Shown here in pieces: positions 8,117-17,274 of a stretch of DNA of 64,000 nt (positions are counted from its first letter, which is position 1; every line of letters begins with the position of its first letter). Below the pieces are notes generated by a model. The model saw nothing but the letters and a program-made list of their open reading frames with translations. It was not told the DNA's origin and made no database searches. A program made the translations under genes and the position numbers. The stretch is from Azospirillum humicireducens. GTDB taxonomy: Bacteria > Pseudomonadota > Alphaproteobacteria > Azospirillales > Azospirillaceae. The stretch spans positions 1,976,501 through 2,040,500 of the forward strand of contig NZ_CP015285.1 in NCBI RefSeq assembly GCF_001639105.2, in the 5' to 3' direction.

Positions 8117-8386
8117 TCACATGGCGACTCGCGAAACGGCGGCCGTGGAGATGCCGGCAGACGAATTCGCCGCCCGGTCGACTGCGGAATGGTCGGCCTG
8201 CATCACAGTGTTTTCAGTGGAGGACGATTGCGCCATCGCGCGCAGATCGGCGACCGTGACCTTATCGAATCCGTGACGGGCGAGCACATCGCGTTTCGCA
8301 CCCATATCGCGGCCTCCGAGCACGCCCCGAAAAGATGGATCGGTGGCAAGACGCTTGATCAGCTTGATCGCACTGGTCGCAGCCAT
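8117..8386 (-). CDS. Nif11-like precursor peptide, short form (predicted RiPP precursor)
   Basis: Peptide of 89 residues whose first 54 residues align without gaps to the leader of the repeat-bearing precursor: shared positions include LIK.LATD..FR..L.G.D, K...LA..G, VT..D.R. The remaining 35 residues (from about SSSTENTVMQADHS onward) are Ser/Ala/Thr-rich with no Cys and share nothing obvious with the repeats, so the two leaders would present different cores to the same enzymes. The upstream Shine-Dalgarno is weak and the promoter region is AT-rich. It is the first gene of the minus-strand operon. Confidence is good for the leader family, moderate for its being a substrate. Confidence 0.7.
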   Translation of the reverse strand: MAATSAIKLIKRLATDPSFRGVLGGRDMGAKRDVLARHGFDKVTVADLRAMAQSSSTENTVMQADHSAVDRAANSSAGISTAAVSRVAM

Positions 8387-8547
8387 AAGAAAATCTCAAT
8401 CAATTGACGATATGGGAAACATACTACTCTCGATGCATTATGATAGCCGATAATCCGGGATTCTAACAAGAGAACTTGTCGCCAATTACAACCCGCAAAA
8501 CGTGAAACCCAGCGTAATGCCGCTCCTTGGGAAGCTCACCTTCCCTT

Positions 8548-9117
8548 TCAAGATCGCGGATGGCTACGCCACTCATCCCGCGTTTGACGCCAGAATTCCG
8601 CCATCGGCTGGGCCATGGGTTCGGGCAACGGCGCAAGGCCGCTCATATGCCCGCCCAGCCGCCGCGCAACCGCCTTGGATGCGAGATTTTGCGGGTTGAT
8701 CGTGTGAAGCACATCCTTCCAGCCAAGCGTATCGAAGGCCCAATCGATGGCTGCGGTTGCCGCCTCCACGGCATAACCTCGCCCCCAATGACTGCGCAAG
8801 ATCGCCCAGCCGACCTCATTTCCGGGCCAACCTTCCGGAACCCAGGGGCCGACTCGCCCCACCCAAAGGCCGGTGGATTTCTCGATCACGGAAAACATGG
8901 AAAAGCCCTGGATCATCCAGGCTCCGGCGACTGCGACGAATCCACGCCAGGCGATGGGACGCGACTGCGCGCCGCCGATATGCCTCGTCACCTCCTCGTC
9001 CGCCATCATGACGGCCCAGGGTTCGAAATCTTCCGCCCTGGTCGGACGCAGGAGCAACCGAGGGGTTTCCAGGATCGGGTCCGCGACCGACCGTATGTTC
9101 TGCTGCACCGTCGACAA
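8548..9117 (-). CDS. GNAT-family N-acetyltransferase (RimJ/RimL-like)
   Basis: Protein of 189 residues with the GNAT pattern: N-terminal ILETPRLLLRPTRAEDFEPW, central VGRVGPWVPEGWPGNEVGWA, and the acetyl-CoA loop region SHWGRGYAVEAATAAIDWAF followed by NLASKAVARRLG. Such enzymes acetylate protein N-termini or small molecules. It starts with TTG, with GAAGGG eight bases upstream. It lies on the same strand 160 bases before the first RiPP precursor. Whether it belongs to that cluster (for example N-terminal acetylation of a product) cannot be told; independent transcription is equally likely. Confidence 0.8.
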   Translation of the reverse strand: MSTVQQNIRSVADPILETPRLLLRPTRAEDFEPWAVMMADEEVTRHIGGAQSRPIAWRGFVAVAGAWMIQGFSMFSVIEKSTGLWVGRVGPWVPEGWPGNEVGWAILRSHWGRGYAVEAATAAIDWAFDTLGWKDVLHTINPQNLASKAVARRLGGHMSGLAPLPEPMAQPMAEFWRQTRDEWRSHPRS

Positions 9118-9521
9118 CTATATTGCCCTTCTACATTCGAACCCGCCGACGACCTTCCGCAACGCGAAGGGACGGTCACTGATATAGCCAGATAATGATG
9201 GACCGCCTACCTTAGAGAAATGTTTCATCGGATCTCCAAGGACAAAAACGGGAGCCATCCAACCACATCCACCAGGAAAAGGGAGCTAACACCGAGAAAT
9301 GCTCGCCGATTCGGAAACGATGGATTGGTTGCCAATTCCATTCGACAGGGTTTAGCTCGAACTCTCTAGCCGGTCTGGCCTAAGGCAACCCGGCCCCTTA
9401 GACACTATATGGCTTGAACGCGAGTGGAGCGATCGATCGCGGCGGAAGGATGGACGCGAGGCCCTTTCGTCGGTTTCGTTTGCCGACCATACGCCCGAAA
9501 GACAAGTCACAAGAACGGAGT
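9118..9521. other. Intergenic region without a recognised gene
   Basis: About 400 bases between the divergent acetyltransferase and secreted-protein genes, moderately AT-rich. It must hold both promoters, but I could not assign clear -35/-10 boxes. An in-frame extension of the downstream gene begins at 9414 but lacks a signal-peptide-like N-terminus and was not used. Confidence 0.5.
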
Positions 9522-9977
9522 ATGAAGATGTTGCGGTTTCGGATGGCCATCCTGGCCCTGGCGGCGGTGAGCGGTGCAACCCTCGCCCTCTCCGGCTTCA
9601 GCGGCGGGGCCGCAGCCCAGTCCAAGCTGGATTCCTCGGGCCAGCCGGTGTGGGACGAAAGCCACAACCAGCGCCCGACCGCGGCAAGCGACCGCGCGCT
9701 GCCGGCCGGCGTGGTCACCCTGCGCACGGCGACCTCCGCCCCCGGCCTGCTCGGCGTCTATGCCCGCAACGGCCTGCCCTTCGACATCGTGCTGACCCGT
9801 GTCGATGCCAGCCAGTGCGTCAACATCCTGCCGGAGGATTGCGGCCTGCTGGGCACCGACGTGCGCGTCGCCACCGGAGCGGAAGTTCTCGTGCGCAGCC
9901 TGCGTCAGGCCGACATGACCCGCACCTATGGCGTCACCCCGGTCTACAGCTGGCGCCCGGCCGTCGCCGCGAAGTAA
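9522..9977 (+). CDS. Small secreted protein of unknown function
   Basis: Protein of 151 residues. The N-terminus MKMLRFRMAILALAAVSGA followed by a small-residue AAAQS site is a convincing Sec signal peptide (cleavage near residue 35). The mature part contains VVTLRTATSAPGLLGVYARN and two Cys (QCVNILPEDCG) that could form a disulfide in the periplasm. The family is not recognised. The ATG at 9522 follows GGAG closely and gives the signal peptide. A GC-rich hairpin follows the stop. Confidence 0.7.
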   Translation: MKMLRFRMAILALAAVSGATLALSGFSGGAAAQSKLDSSGQPVWDESHNQRPTAASDRALPAGVVTLRTATSAPGLLGVYARNGLPFDIVLTRVDASQCVNILPEDCGLLGTDVRVATGAEVLVRSLRQADMTRTYGVTPVYSWRPAVAAK

Positions 9978-9991
9978 GCGGCGGGTCCGAC

Positions 9992-10021
9992 GGGCCGCCG
10001 CCCCATCGGGGACGGCGGCCC
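9992..10021 (+). terminator. GC-rich hairpin after the secreted-protein gene
   Basis: Perfect GGGCCGCCG/CGGCGGCCC stem extended by an inner CCCC/GGGG helix, fifteen bases past the stop codon. There is no strong T-run, so it may be a transcription terminator or an RNA-stabilising hairpin. Confidence 0.5.
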
Positions 10022-10093
10022 TCCCCTTCCCTATTCCCTTGACTTCCCGTCGCCCGCGGGCTGAATGCGCGCAAAGCAGACGGGTAGCCGGCG

Positions 10094-10375
10094 ATGATAT
10101 CCTTGTCCAAGATTCTTCTCCTTGCGCTGGTGATCGGCGTCGTGTGGTTCGGCTGGCGCTGGATCAACCGCGTCCAGGCCATCGGCCGCGCCCGCACCGC
10201 CCCCCGCCGGACGGAGGGCCGCCGCGACGCCGCCGCCGGCCCGTCGCCGCGCGAAACCCGGACTTCCGCCGCCGCTGAGGCGGAGGATATGGAGAAGTGC
10301 CCGGAATGCGGCGCCTATGTCGCCCCGCGCTCCGCCGTGTCCTGCGGCCGCCCGGCCTGCCCCTACGGCCGCTGA
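10094..10375 (+). CDS. Small membrane-anchored protein with zinc-ribbon-like tail
   Basis: Protein of 93 residues. An N-terminal transmembrane helix (ILLLALVIGVVWFGWRWI) is followed by a basic, disordered linker and a C-terminal CPECGAYV...CGRPACPYG cluster, which could bind a metal ion. The layout matches small PP0621-type conserved proteins often annotated as hypothetical in proteobacteria. It stands before glyQ on the same strand, but with 130 bases between them. Confidence 0.7.
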   Translation: MISLSKILLLALVIGVVWFGWRWINRVQAIGRARTAPRRTEGRRDAAAGPSPRETRTSAAAEAEDMEKCPECGAYVAPRSAVSCGRPACPYGR

Positions 10376-10507
10376 CGGCGGCACGCGCTCTCCCCTGGTC
10401 CCCGACACGACGCCGCCGCGGCGCGATTTGCCGCGCTGCGGCTTGATTTGACGGTGACGCCCGCCTATCGTGCGGCGCGTTTTCAACATTTCTATTGTGG
10501 ACCGTCC

Positions 10508-11404
10508 ATGGCCTCCCAGATCGGGACTTCCGACGGCGGGAATTCCGCCGACCGCCGCGGCCTGTCGTTCCAGGCCCTGATCCTCACGCTCCACCAGTTC
10601 TGGTCGGAGAAGGGTTGCGTGATCCTGCAGCCCTACGACATGGAGGTCGGCGCCGGCACCTTCCACCCCGCGACCACGCTGCGCGCGCTGGGGCCCGATG
10701 CCTGGAAGGCGGCCTATGTCCAGCCATCGCGCCGGCCGAAGGACGGCCGCTATGGCGAGAACCCGAACCGCCTGCAGCATTATTACCAGTATCAGGTCAT
10801 CATGAAGCCCTCGCCGGCCAACGCGCAGGAGCTTTACCTGGACAGCCTGCGCGCCATCGGCATCGACCCGGCGCTGCACGACATCCGCTTCGTCGAGGAC
10901 GACTGGGAAAGCCCGACGCTGGGCGCCTGGGGCCTGGGCTGGGAAGTGTGGTGCGACGGCATGGAGGTGACGCAGTACACCTATTTCCAGCAAGTCGGCG
11001 GCATCGAATGCGATCCGATCGCGGTCGAGCTGACCTATGGTCTGGAACGCCTCGCCATGTATGTGCAGGGCGTGGAGAATGTCTACGACCTCGACTTCAA
11101 CGGCCAGGGCGTGAAGTACGGCGACGTGTTCAAGCGCGCCGAGATCGAATACTCGAAGCATAATTTCGAGTTCGCCAACACCGACATGCTGCTCCAGCAT
11201 TTCAAGGACGCCGAGGCCGAGTGTCAGGCGCTGGTGGCGCAGAACCTTGCGCTGCCCGCCTATGACCAGTGCATCAAGGCGTCGCATCTGTTCAACCTGC
11301 TGGACGCCCGCGGCGTGATCAGCGTTGTCGAGCGCGCCGCCTATATCGGCCGCGTGCGCACGCTGGCCAAGGCCTGCTGTGAAGCCTGGACGGGGGCGAA
11401 GTAA
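10508..11404 (+). CDS. glyQ: Glycyl-tRNA synthetase alpha subunit
   Basis: Catalytic subunit of the bacterial alpha2-beta2 glycyl-tRNA synthetase, a class II enzyme that charges tRNA-Gly. The 298-residue product has hallmark segments [51 protein letters not shown] and [15 protein letters not shown](Y)TYFQ. Length and start (MASQIGTSD) match the family. A longer in-frame start at 10448 lacks support. It is followed four bases later by glyS, so the subunits are made from one message. Confidence 0.97.
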   Translation: MASQIGTSDGGNSADRRGLSFQALILTLHQFWSEKGCVILQPYDMEVGAGTFHPATTLRALGPDAWKAAYVQPSRRPKDGRYGENPNRLQHYYQYQVIMKPSPANAQELYLDSLRAIGIDPALHDIRFVEDDWESPTLGAWGLGWEVWCDGMEVTQYTYFQQVGGIECDPIAVELTYGLERLAMYVQGVENVYDLDFNGQGVKYGDVFKRAEIEYSKHNFEFANTDMLLQHFKDAEAECQALVAQNLALPAYDQCIKASHLFNLLDARGVISVVERAAYIGRVRTLAKACCEAWTGAK

Positions 11405-11408
11405 TCCC

Positions 11409-13496
11409 ATGACCGAACTCCTGATCGAATTCTTCTCAGAAGAAATCCCCGCCCGCATGCAGGCGCGGGCCGCCGACGACCTGAAGCGCCTCGTCACCGA
11501 CAAGCTGGCGGCGAACGGCCTGACCTTCACGACGGCCAATGCCCATTCCACCCCGCGCCGTCTGGCGCTGGTGGTCGACGGGCTGCCGGAACGCACCGCC
11601 GACGTGCGCGAGGAGAAGAAGGGTCCGCGCGTCGGCTCGCCGGAGCAGGCGGTCGCCGGCTTCCTGAAGTCGGCCGGCCTCGACAGCCTCGACCAGTGCG
11701 AGCAGCGCGACACCGGCAAGGGCGTCTTCTACTTCGCGGTGACCGAGAAGAAGGGCCGCGAGACCGCCGAGGTGCTGGCGGAGATCATCCCCGCCGCCAT
11801 GGCCGAGCTGCCCTGGCCGAAATCGATGCGCTGGGGCACCGGCACCGTGCGCTGGGTCCGTCCGCTGCACTCGATCATCGCCCTGTTCGGCGGGCGCGTG
11901 CTCGACGGCGGCTATGACATCGGCGGCACCCAGGGCCGCATCGCCTTCGGCAACGCCACCCGCGGCCACCGCTTCCTGGCGCCCGACGCCTTCACGGTGG
12001 AGAGCTTCGCCGACTACAAGGAGAAGCTGCGCGCCGCCAAGGTCGTGCTCGACCGCGAGGAGCGCAAGGCAAAGATCAAGGCCGATGCCGAGGCGTTGGC
12101 CGCCGCGCAGGGCCTGACCCTGTCGCCCGACGACGCGCTGCTGGAGGAGGTCGCCGGCCTCGTCGAATGGCCGGTCGTGCTGATGGGCGGCATCGACGAG
12201 AGCTTCATGGACGTGCCGTCGGAGGTCCTCATCACCTCCATGCGCACCCACCAGAAGTATTTCGCCGTGCTGGACGCCGCCGGCAAGATGGCGCCGCGCT
12301 TCATCGTCGTGGCGAACACCGAGACGCTGGACGGCGGCAAGGCCGTCGTCGCCGGCAACGAGCGCGTTCTGCGCGCCCGCCTGTCCGACGCCAAGTTCTT
12401 CTGGGACCAGGACCGCAAGACCAAGCTGGAAGCCCGCGTCCCGGCGCTGGAGAAGATCACTTTCCACGCCAAGCTGGGCACGGTGGCCGAGAAGGTCACA
12501 CGCGTGCAGCTGCTGGCCGCCGAGATCGCCCGCGCCATCGGCGCCGACAGCGACGCCGCCAGCCGCGCCGCCCTGCTCTGCAAGGCCGATCTGGTGACCG
12601 AGGTGGTCGGCGAGTTCCCCGAGGTGCAGGGGATCATGGGCCGCTACTATGCGCTGGGCCAGGGCGAGAGCGCCGACGTCGCCAACGCGATTGCCGACCA
12701 CTACAAGCCGCTGGGTCCGTCGGACAGCTGCCCGACCGCCCCGGTTTCGGTGGCGGTGGCGCTGGCCGACAAGATCGACACGCTGGTCGGCTTCTTCGCC
12801 ATCGACGAGAAGCCGACGGGCTCGAAGGACCCCTACGCGCTGCGCCGCGCCGCGCTGGGCGTGATCCGGCTGGTGCTGGAGAACGGCCTGCGGGTAAAGC
12901 TCTCCGAGGTGTTTGCAGCGGCTCACGGCGCCTACACGGTCAGCGGCTTCGCCCCGGCCGGCAGCGTCGGCGGCGACCTGATGTCCTTCTTCGCCGACCG
13001 CCTGAAGGTGGTGCTGCGCGAGCAGGGCGTCCGTCACGATCTGGTGGATGCCGTGTTCGCGCTCGGCGGCGAGGACGATCTGGTGCGGCTGCTGGCCCGC
13101 GTGAAGGCTCTGCAAGCCTTCGTCGGCTCCGACGAGGGCGCCAACCTGGCAGCGGCCTACAAGCGCGCCTCCAACATCGTCCGCATCGAGGAGAAGAAGG
13201 ACGGCGCGAGCTTCGATCAACCGGTCGATGCCGCCCGTCTGGCCCAGGACGAGGAAAAGGCGCTGTTCGCCGCGCTGAACGAGGCCTCGGCCGCCGCCAA
13301 GCCGCTGCTGGACGCGGAGGACTTCACCGGCACCATGGCGGCGCTGGCGAAGCTGCGCGGTCCGGTCGACGCCTTCTTCGACAAGGTCACGGTGAATGCG
13401 GAGGACAAGGACCTGCGCGCCAACCGCCTGCGCCTGCTGACGCAGATCCGCACGACTCTGAACGCGGTCGCCGACTTCTCGAAGATCGAGGGCTGA
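11409..13496 (+). CDS. glyS: Glycyl-tRNA synthetase beta subunit
   Basis: Large subunit (695 residues) of the tetrameric glycyl-tRNA synthetase, needed for tRNA-Gly recognition. It begins with the diagnostic [17 protein letters not shown] and contains [10 protein letters not shown], the HD-domain-like [19 protein letters not shown] segment and [14 protein letters not shown], with the anticodon-binding region toward the C-terminus. It starts four bases after the glyQ stop, so translation is coupled. A hairpin typical of a terminator follows the stop. Confidence 0.97.
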   Translation: MTELLIEFFSEEIPARMQARAADDLKRLVTDKLAANGLTFTTANAHSTPRRLALVVDGLPERTADVREEKKGPRVGSPEQAVAGFLKSAGLDSLDQCEQRDTGKGVFYFAVTEKKGRETAEVLAEIIPAAMAELPWPKSMRWGTGTVRWVRPLHSIIALFGGRVLDGGYDIGGTQGRIAFGNATRGHRFLAPDAFTVESFADYKEKLRAAKVVLDREERKAKIKADAEALAAAQGLTLSPDDALLEEVAGLVEWPVVLMGGIDESFMDVPSEVLITSMRTHQKYFAVLDAAGKMAPRFIVVANTETLDGGKAVVAGNERVLRARLSDAKFFWDQDRKTKLEARVPALEKITFHAKLGTVAEKVTRVQLLAAEIARAIGADSDAASRAALLCKADLVTEVVGEFPEVQGIMGRYYALGQGESADVANAIADHYKPLGPSDSCPTAPVSVAVALADKIDTLVGFFAIDEKPTGSKDPYALRRAALGVIRLVLENGLRVKLSEVFAAAHGAYTVSGFAPAGSVGGDLMSFFADRLKVVLREQGVRHDLVDAVFALGGEDDLVRLLARVKALQAFVGSDEGANLAAAYKRASNIVRIEEKKDGASFDQPVDAARLAQDEEKALFAALNEASAAAKPLLDAEDFTGTMAALAKLRGPVDAFFDKVTVNAEDKDLRANRLRLLTQIRTTLNAVADFSKIEG

Positions 13497-13503
13497 GTGC
13501 GGA

Positions 13504-13521
13504 GGGGGCGCTCGCGCCCCC
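13504..13521 (+). terminator. Terminator-like hairpin after glyS
   Basis: GGGGGCG-CTCG-CGCCCCC perfect stem-loop followed by TTCTG, seven bases after the glyS stop. The tail is a weak U-run, so efficiency is uncertain. Confidence 0.55.
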
Positions 13522-13663
13522 TTCTGCCCGTTTGCGCCGGCAAATCCGCACAAATGCGTGCGTCACAAGGCCGCCGATACAGGCGGGCGGCCATTTAACC
13601 TCTTCCCCGTTCCGCGTTGCCCTCCCATTTGCTAGACAGACAGGAGACCAACCGGAGAGCCTG

Positions 13664-15034
13664 ATGACCGTTTCGCCGAACGACCAGCACCGGACGGATC
13701 CGTCCGGGGTCCTGAACCTGCTGGACGACCTGATCGCCAAGGCGCGCGCCGCCGGGGCGGATGCCGCCGACGCCGTGCTGTTCGACAGCGCGTCCGTGTC
13801 CCTCGCCCAGCGGCTGGGCAAGACCGAAAAGCTGGAGCGGTCCGAATCCGGCGACCTCGGCCTTCGGGTGTTCGTCGGCAAGCGGCAGGCCATCGTCTCT
13901 TCCACCGACCGCAGCGCCAAGGCGCTGGGCGAACTGGTCGAGCGCGCCATCGCCATGGCCCGCGTCGTGCCGGAAGACGGCTTCGCCGGCATCGCCGATC
14001 CCGAACAGCTGTCCCGCAGCTGGCCCGACCTCGACATCTGCGACACCGAGGAACCGTCCTCGGAAACGCTGATCGAGCGCGCCCGCATCGCCGAAGAGGC
14101 GGCGATGGCGGTCGAGGGCGTCACCAATTCCGAAGGCGCCGATGCCAGCTGGAGCCGCTCGACCATCGCGATTGCCGCGTCCAACGGCTTCGCCGGCAGC
14201 TATGGCGTGTCGCGCCAATCACTGTCGGCCTCGGTCATCGTCGGGACCGGGACGGGGATGGAGCGCGACTATGATTATGACAGCAAGGTCTATGGCGCCG
14301 ACCTGCGCGATGCCGCCGAGATCGGCCGCGAGGCCGGCGAGCGTGCCGTCCGCCGCCTGAACCCGCGGCGGGTCAAAAGCTGCAAGGTGCCGGTGTTCTT
14401 CGACCCGCGGGTGTCGCGCGGCCTGCTCGGCCACCTGACCGGCGCCATCAGCGGCCCCAGCATCGCGCGGGGCACCAGCTTCCTGAAGGACAAGATGGGG
14501 CAGCGCATCTTCGCGCCCTCCATCACCATCATCGACGATCCGCATGTGAAGCGCGGCCTGCGCTCCCGCCCCTTCGATGCGGAAGGCGTCGAGGTGACGC
14601 GCCGCACCCTGATCGAGGACGGCGTGCTGACCACCTGGCTGCTCGATTTGCGGTCGGCCCGGCAACTCGGCCTGCAGACCACCGGCCACGCCGCCCGCGG
14701 CACCTCCGGCCCGCCCGGCCCGGCCCCGGCCAACGTCTATATGGCCGCCGGCAAGCGCAGCCGCGCCGACATGCTGGCGGAGATCAAGGACGGCTTCTAC
14801 GTCACCGACCTGATGGGCATGGGCGTCAACGGCGTGACCGGCGATTACAGCCGCGGTGCAGGCGGTTTCTGGATCGAGAATGGCCAGCTCGCCTATCCGG
14901 TCAACGAGATCACCATCGCCGGCAACCTCAAGGACATGTTCCTGAACATGGAGGCCGCCGACGACCTGGAGCTGCGCTTCGGCATGGATGCGCCGACCGT
15001 GCGCATCGACGGCATGACCATCGCGGGCATGTAA
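13664..15034 (+). CDS. pmbA: Metalloprotease PmbA/TldE
   Basis: Member of the TldD/PmbA (TldE) family, 456 residues, the partner half of the TldD-TldE protease that degrades unfolded peptides and matures some modified peptides such as microcin B17. Recognisable features include RGTSFLKDKMGQRIF, HVKRGLRSRPFDAEGV, GVLTTWLLDLRSARQLG and the C-terminal GMGVNGVTGDYSRGAGGFWI. It lacks the HExxxH zinc motif of TldD, as expected for TldE. The start at 13664 has GGAG upstream; a much longer frame reading back through glyS is an artefact. It is about 5 kb from the RiPP operon, so a role as its leader protease is only a possibility. Confidence 0.93.
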   Translation: MTVSPNDQHRTDPSGVLNLLDDLIAKARAAGADAADAVLFDSASVSLAQRLGKTEKLERSESGDLGLRVFVGKRQAIVSSTDRSAKALGELVERAIAMARVVPEDGFAGIADPEQLSRSWPDLDICDTEEPSSETLIERARIAEEAAMAVEGVTNSEGADASWSRSTIAIAASNGFAGSYGVSRQSLSASVIVGTGTGMERDYDYDSKVYGADLRDAAEIGREAGERAVRRLNPRRVKSCKVPVFFDPRVSRGLLGHLTGAISGPSIARGTSFLKDKMGQRIFAPSITIIDDPHVKRGLRSRPFDAEGVEVTRRTLIEDGVLTTWLLDLRSARQLGLQTTGHAARGTSGPPGPAPANVYMAAGKRSRADMLAEIKDGFYVTDLMGMGVNGVTGDYSRGAGGFWIENGQLAYPVNEITIAGNLKDMFLNMEAADDLELRFGMDAPTVRIDGMTIAGM

Positions 15035-15108
15035 ACGGCCGGGCGGAGAATATCTCCGCCCGCCTCTTCATCACTTGGCATCGTTCTTGCGCAGACAGCG
15101 GGCAACCC

Positions 15109-15130
15109 AAGGCGGGTTCGCCCGCTTTTT
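15109..15130 (+). terminator. Rho-independent terminator after pmbA
   Basis: AAGGCGGG-TTCG-CCCGC followed by five T residues, about 75 bases downstream of pmbA. A compact stem, stable tetraloop and U-run make this a convincing plus-strand terminator. Confidence 0.75.
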
Positions 15131-15239
15131 GTGCTGCATTTCCGCCACGACGCCTACCCAAACGTCAGCCACGCCCTTGCGCATATCCGCCCAATCTGAT
15201 AGCAATTTGCCGCTTTTTTGGGCGGCTTGCTGAAGGTTT

Positions 15240-16472
15240 ATGCAAATGGATGCGACAAAGACGGGTGGCGACGTCCTTTTCGTGCTGATGGGCGCGGTGA
15301 TGGTGCTGGCGATGCACTGTGGCTTCGCCCTGCTGGAGGTCGGGACGGTCCGGCGCAAGAATCAGGTCAACGCGCTGGTGAAGATCCTGTCGGACTTCGC
15401 CATGTCGACCATCGCCTATTTCTTCATCGGCTACACCGTCGCCTACGGCATCGACTTCTTCACCGACGCCCACACGCTGGTCGGCAAGGGAAGCGGCGGA
15501 TTCGCGGCCTACGGCTACGATCTGGTGAAGTTCTTCTTCCTGGCGACCTTCGCCGCCGCGGTGCCGGCCATCGTGTCGGGCGGCATCGCCGAGCGTGCCC
15601 GCTTCTGGCCGCAGGCCGGAGCAACGCTGGCGCTGATCGCGCTGTTCTATCCGCTGATGGAAGGCACGGTGTGGGGAACCCGTTTCGGCCTGCAAAGCTG
15701 GATGACGGCGACCTTCGGCCAGCCCTTCCACGACTTCGCCGGATCGGTGGTGGTCCATGCCTTCGGCGGCTGGGTGGCGCTGGGTGCCGTGCTGAATCTC
15801 GGCAACCGCCGCGGCCGTTACCGTGCCAACGGGTCGCTGGTCGCCATTCCGCCGTCGAACATCCCCTTCCTGGCGCTGGGCGCCTGGGTGCTGTGCGTGG
15901 GCTGGTTCGGCTTCAACGTGATGAGCGCGCAGGTGTTGGACGGCGTGACCGGTCTGGTCGCGCTGAATTCGCTGATGGCAATGGTCGGCGGCATCGTCAC
16001 CTCGCTGGTCATCAGCCGCACCGACCCCGGCTTCGTCCACAACGGCGCGCTGGCCGGTCTGGTGGCGGTCTGCGCCGGCTCCGATGTCATGCACCCGCTG
16101 GGCGCTCTGATCACCGGCGGCGTCGCCGGCCTGCTGTTCGTCTGGGCCTTCAACAAGTGCCAGATCGACTGGAAGATCGACGACGTTCTGGGTGTCTGGC
16201 CGCTGCACGGGCTGTGCGGCCTGACCGGCGGCCTGCTGGCCGGCGTGTTCGGGCAGGAGGCGCTGGGCGGCCTGGGCGGGGTGTCGATCCTCAGCCAGAT
16301 CGTCGGGACGCTGGGCGGCGCCGGCTTCGGATTCGCCGCCGGTCTGGCGGTCTACGGCCTGCTGCGCGTCACCGTCGGCATCCGCCTCGACCCCGAACAG
16401 GAGTACAAAGGCGCCGACCTGTCGTTGCACCACATCACCGCCTACCCGGAAGAGGATGCGCCGGGTATGTAA
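15240..16472 (+). CDS. amt: Ammonium transporter (Amt family)
   Basis: Inner-membrane ammonium channel of 410 residues with about eleven hydrophobic segments. Functional residues of the Amt/AmtB pore are in place: the DFAGS...H segment and the twin histidines in [13 protein letters not shown] and [13 protein letters not shown]. The [17 protein letters not shown] loop is also typical. Start is ATG at 15240, or ATG at 15246 two codons later. No glnK (PII) gene is adjacent, unlike the usual glnK-amtB pair, so it may be a secondary Amt paralogue. It occupies the position before purQ where purS is often found. Confidence 0.93.
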   Translation: MQMDATKTGGDVLFVLMGAVMVLAMHCGFALLEVGTVRRKNQVNALVKILSDFAMSTIAYFFIGYTVAYGIDFFTDAHTLVGKGSGGFAAYGYDLVKFFFLATFAAAVPAIVSGGIAERARFWPQAGATLALIALFYPLMEGTVWGTRFGLQSWMTATFGQPFHDFAGSVVVHAFGGWVALGAVLNLGNRRGRYRANGSLVAIPPSNIPFLALGAWVLCVGWFGFNVMSAQVLDGVTGLVALNSLMAMVGGIVTSLVISRTDPGFVHNGALAGLVAVCAGSDVMHPLGALITGGVAGLLFVWAFNKCQIDWKIDDVLGVWPLHGLCGLTGGLLAGVFGQEALGGLGGVSILSQIVGTLGGAGFGFAAGLAVYGLLRVTVGIRLDPEQEYKGADLSLHHITAYPEEDAPGM

Positions 16473-16584
16473 TGCGCGGCGCACAACTCCGCCGCCCCTT
16501 GGCCGACTCTTGCTTTGCCGGGGCGGCGGCTTTAGTGTCCGGCGCGAACTCCTCCCCCTCACGACGCCGGATTTTGACCGCCCC

Positions 16585-17270
<686 letters not shown>

Positions 17271-17274
<4 letters not shown>

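Noticed and set aside
11436-13553. A 705-residue antisense ORF opposite glyS
   Set aside because: A by-product of high GC; the plus strand encodes a full, motif-bearing GlyS.
12167-13663. Extension of pmbA to a 955-residue frame
   Set aside because: The first 499 codons run out of frame through glyS; the real start at 13664 has a ribosome site and the family N-terminus.
16473-16584. Riboswitch upstream of purQ
   Set aside because: Only a loose CCGCCCC/GGGGCGG inverted repeat is present; no conserved purine-riboswitch core is visible.
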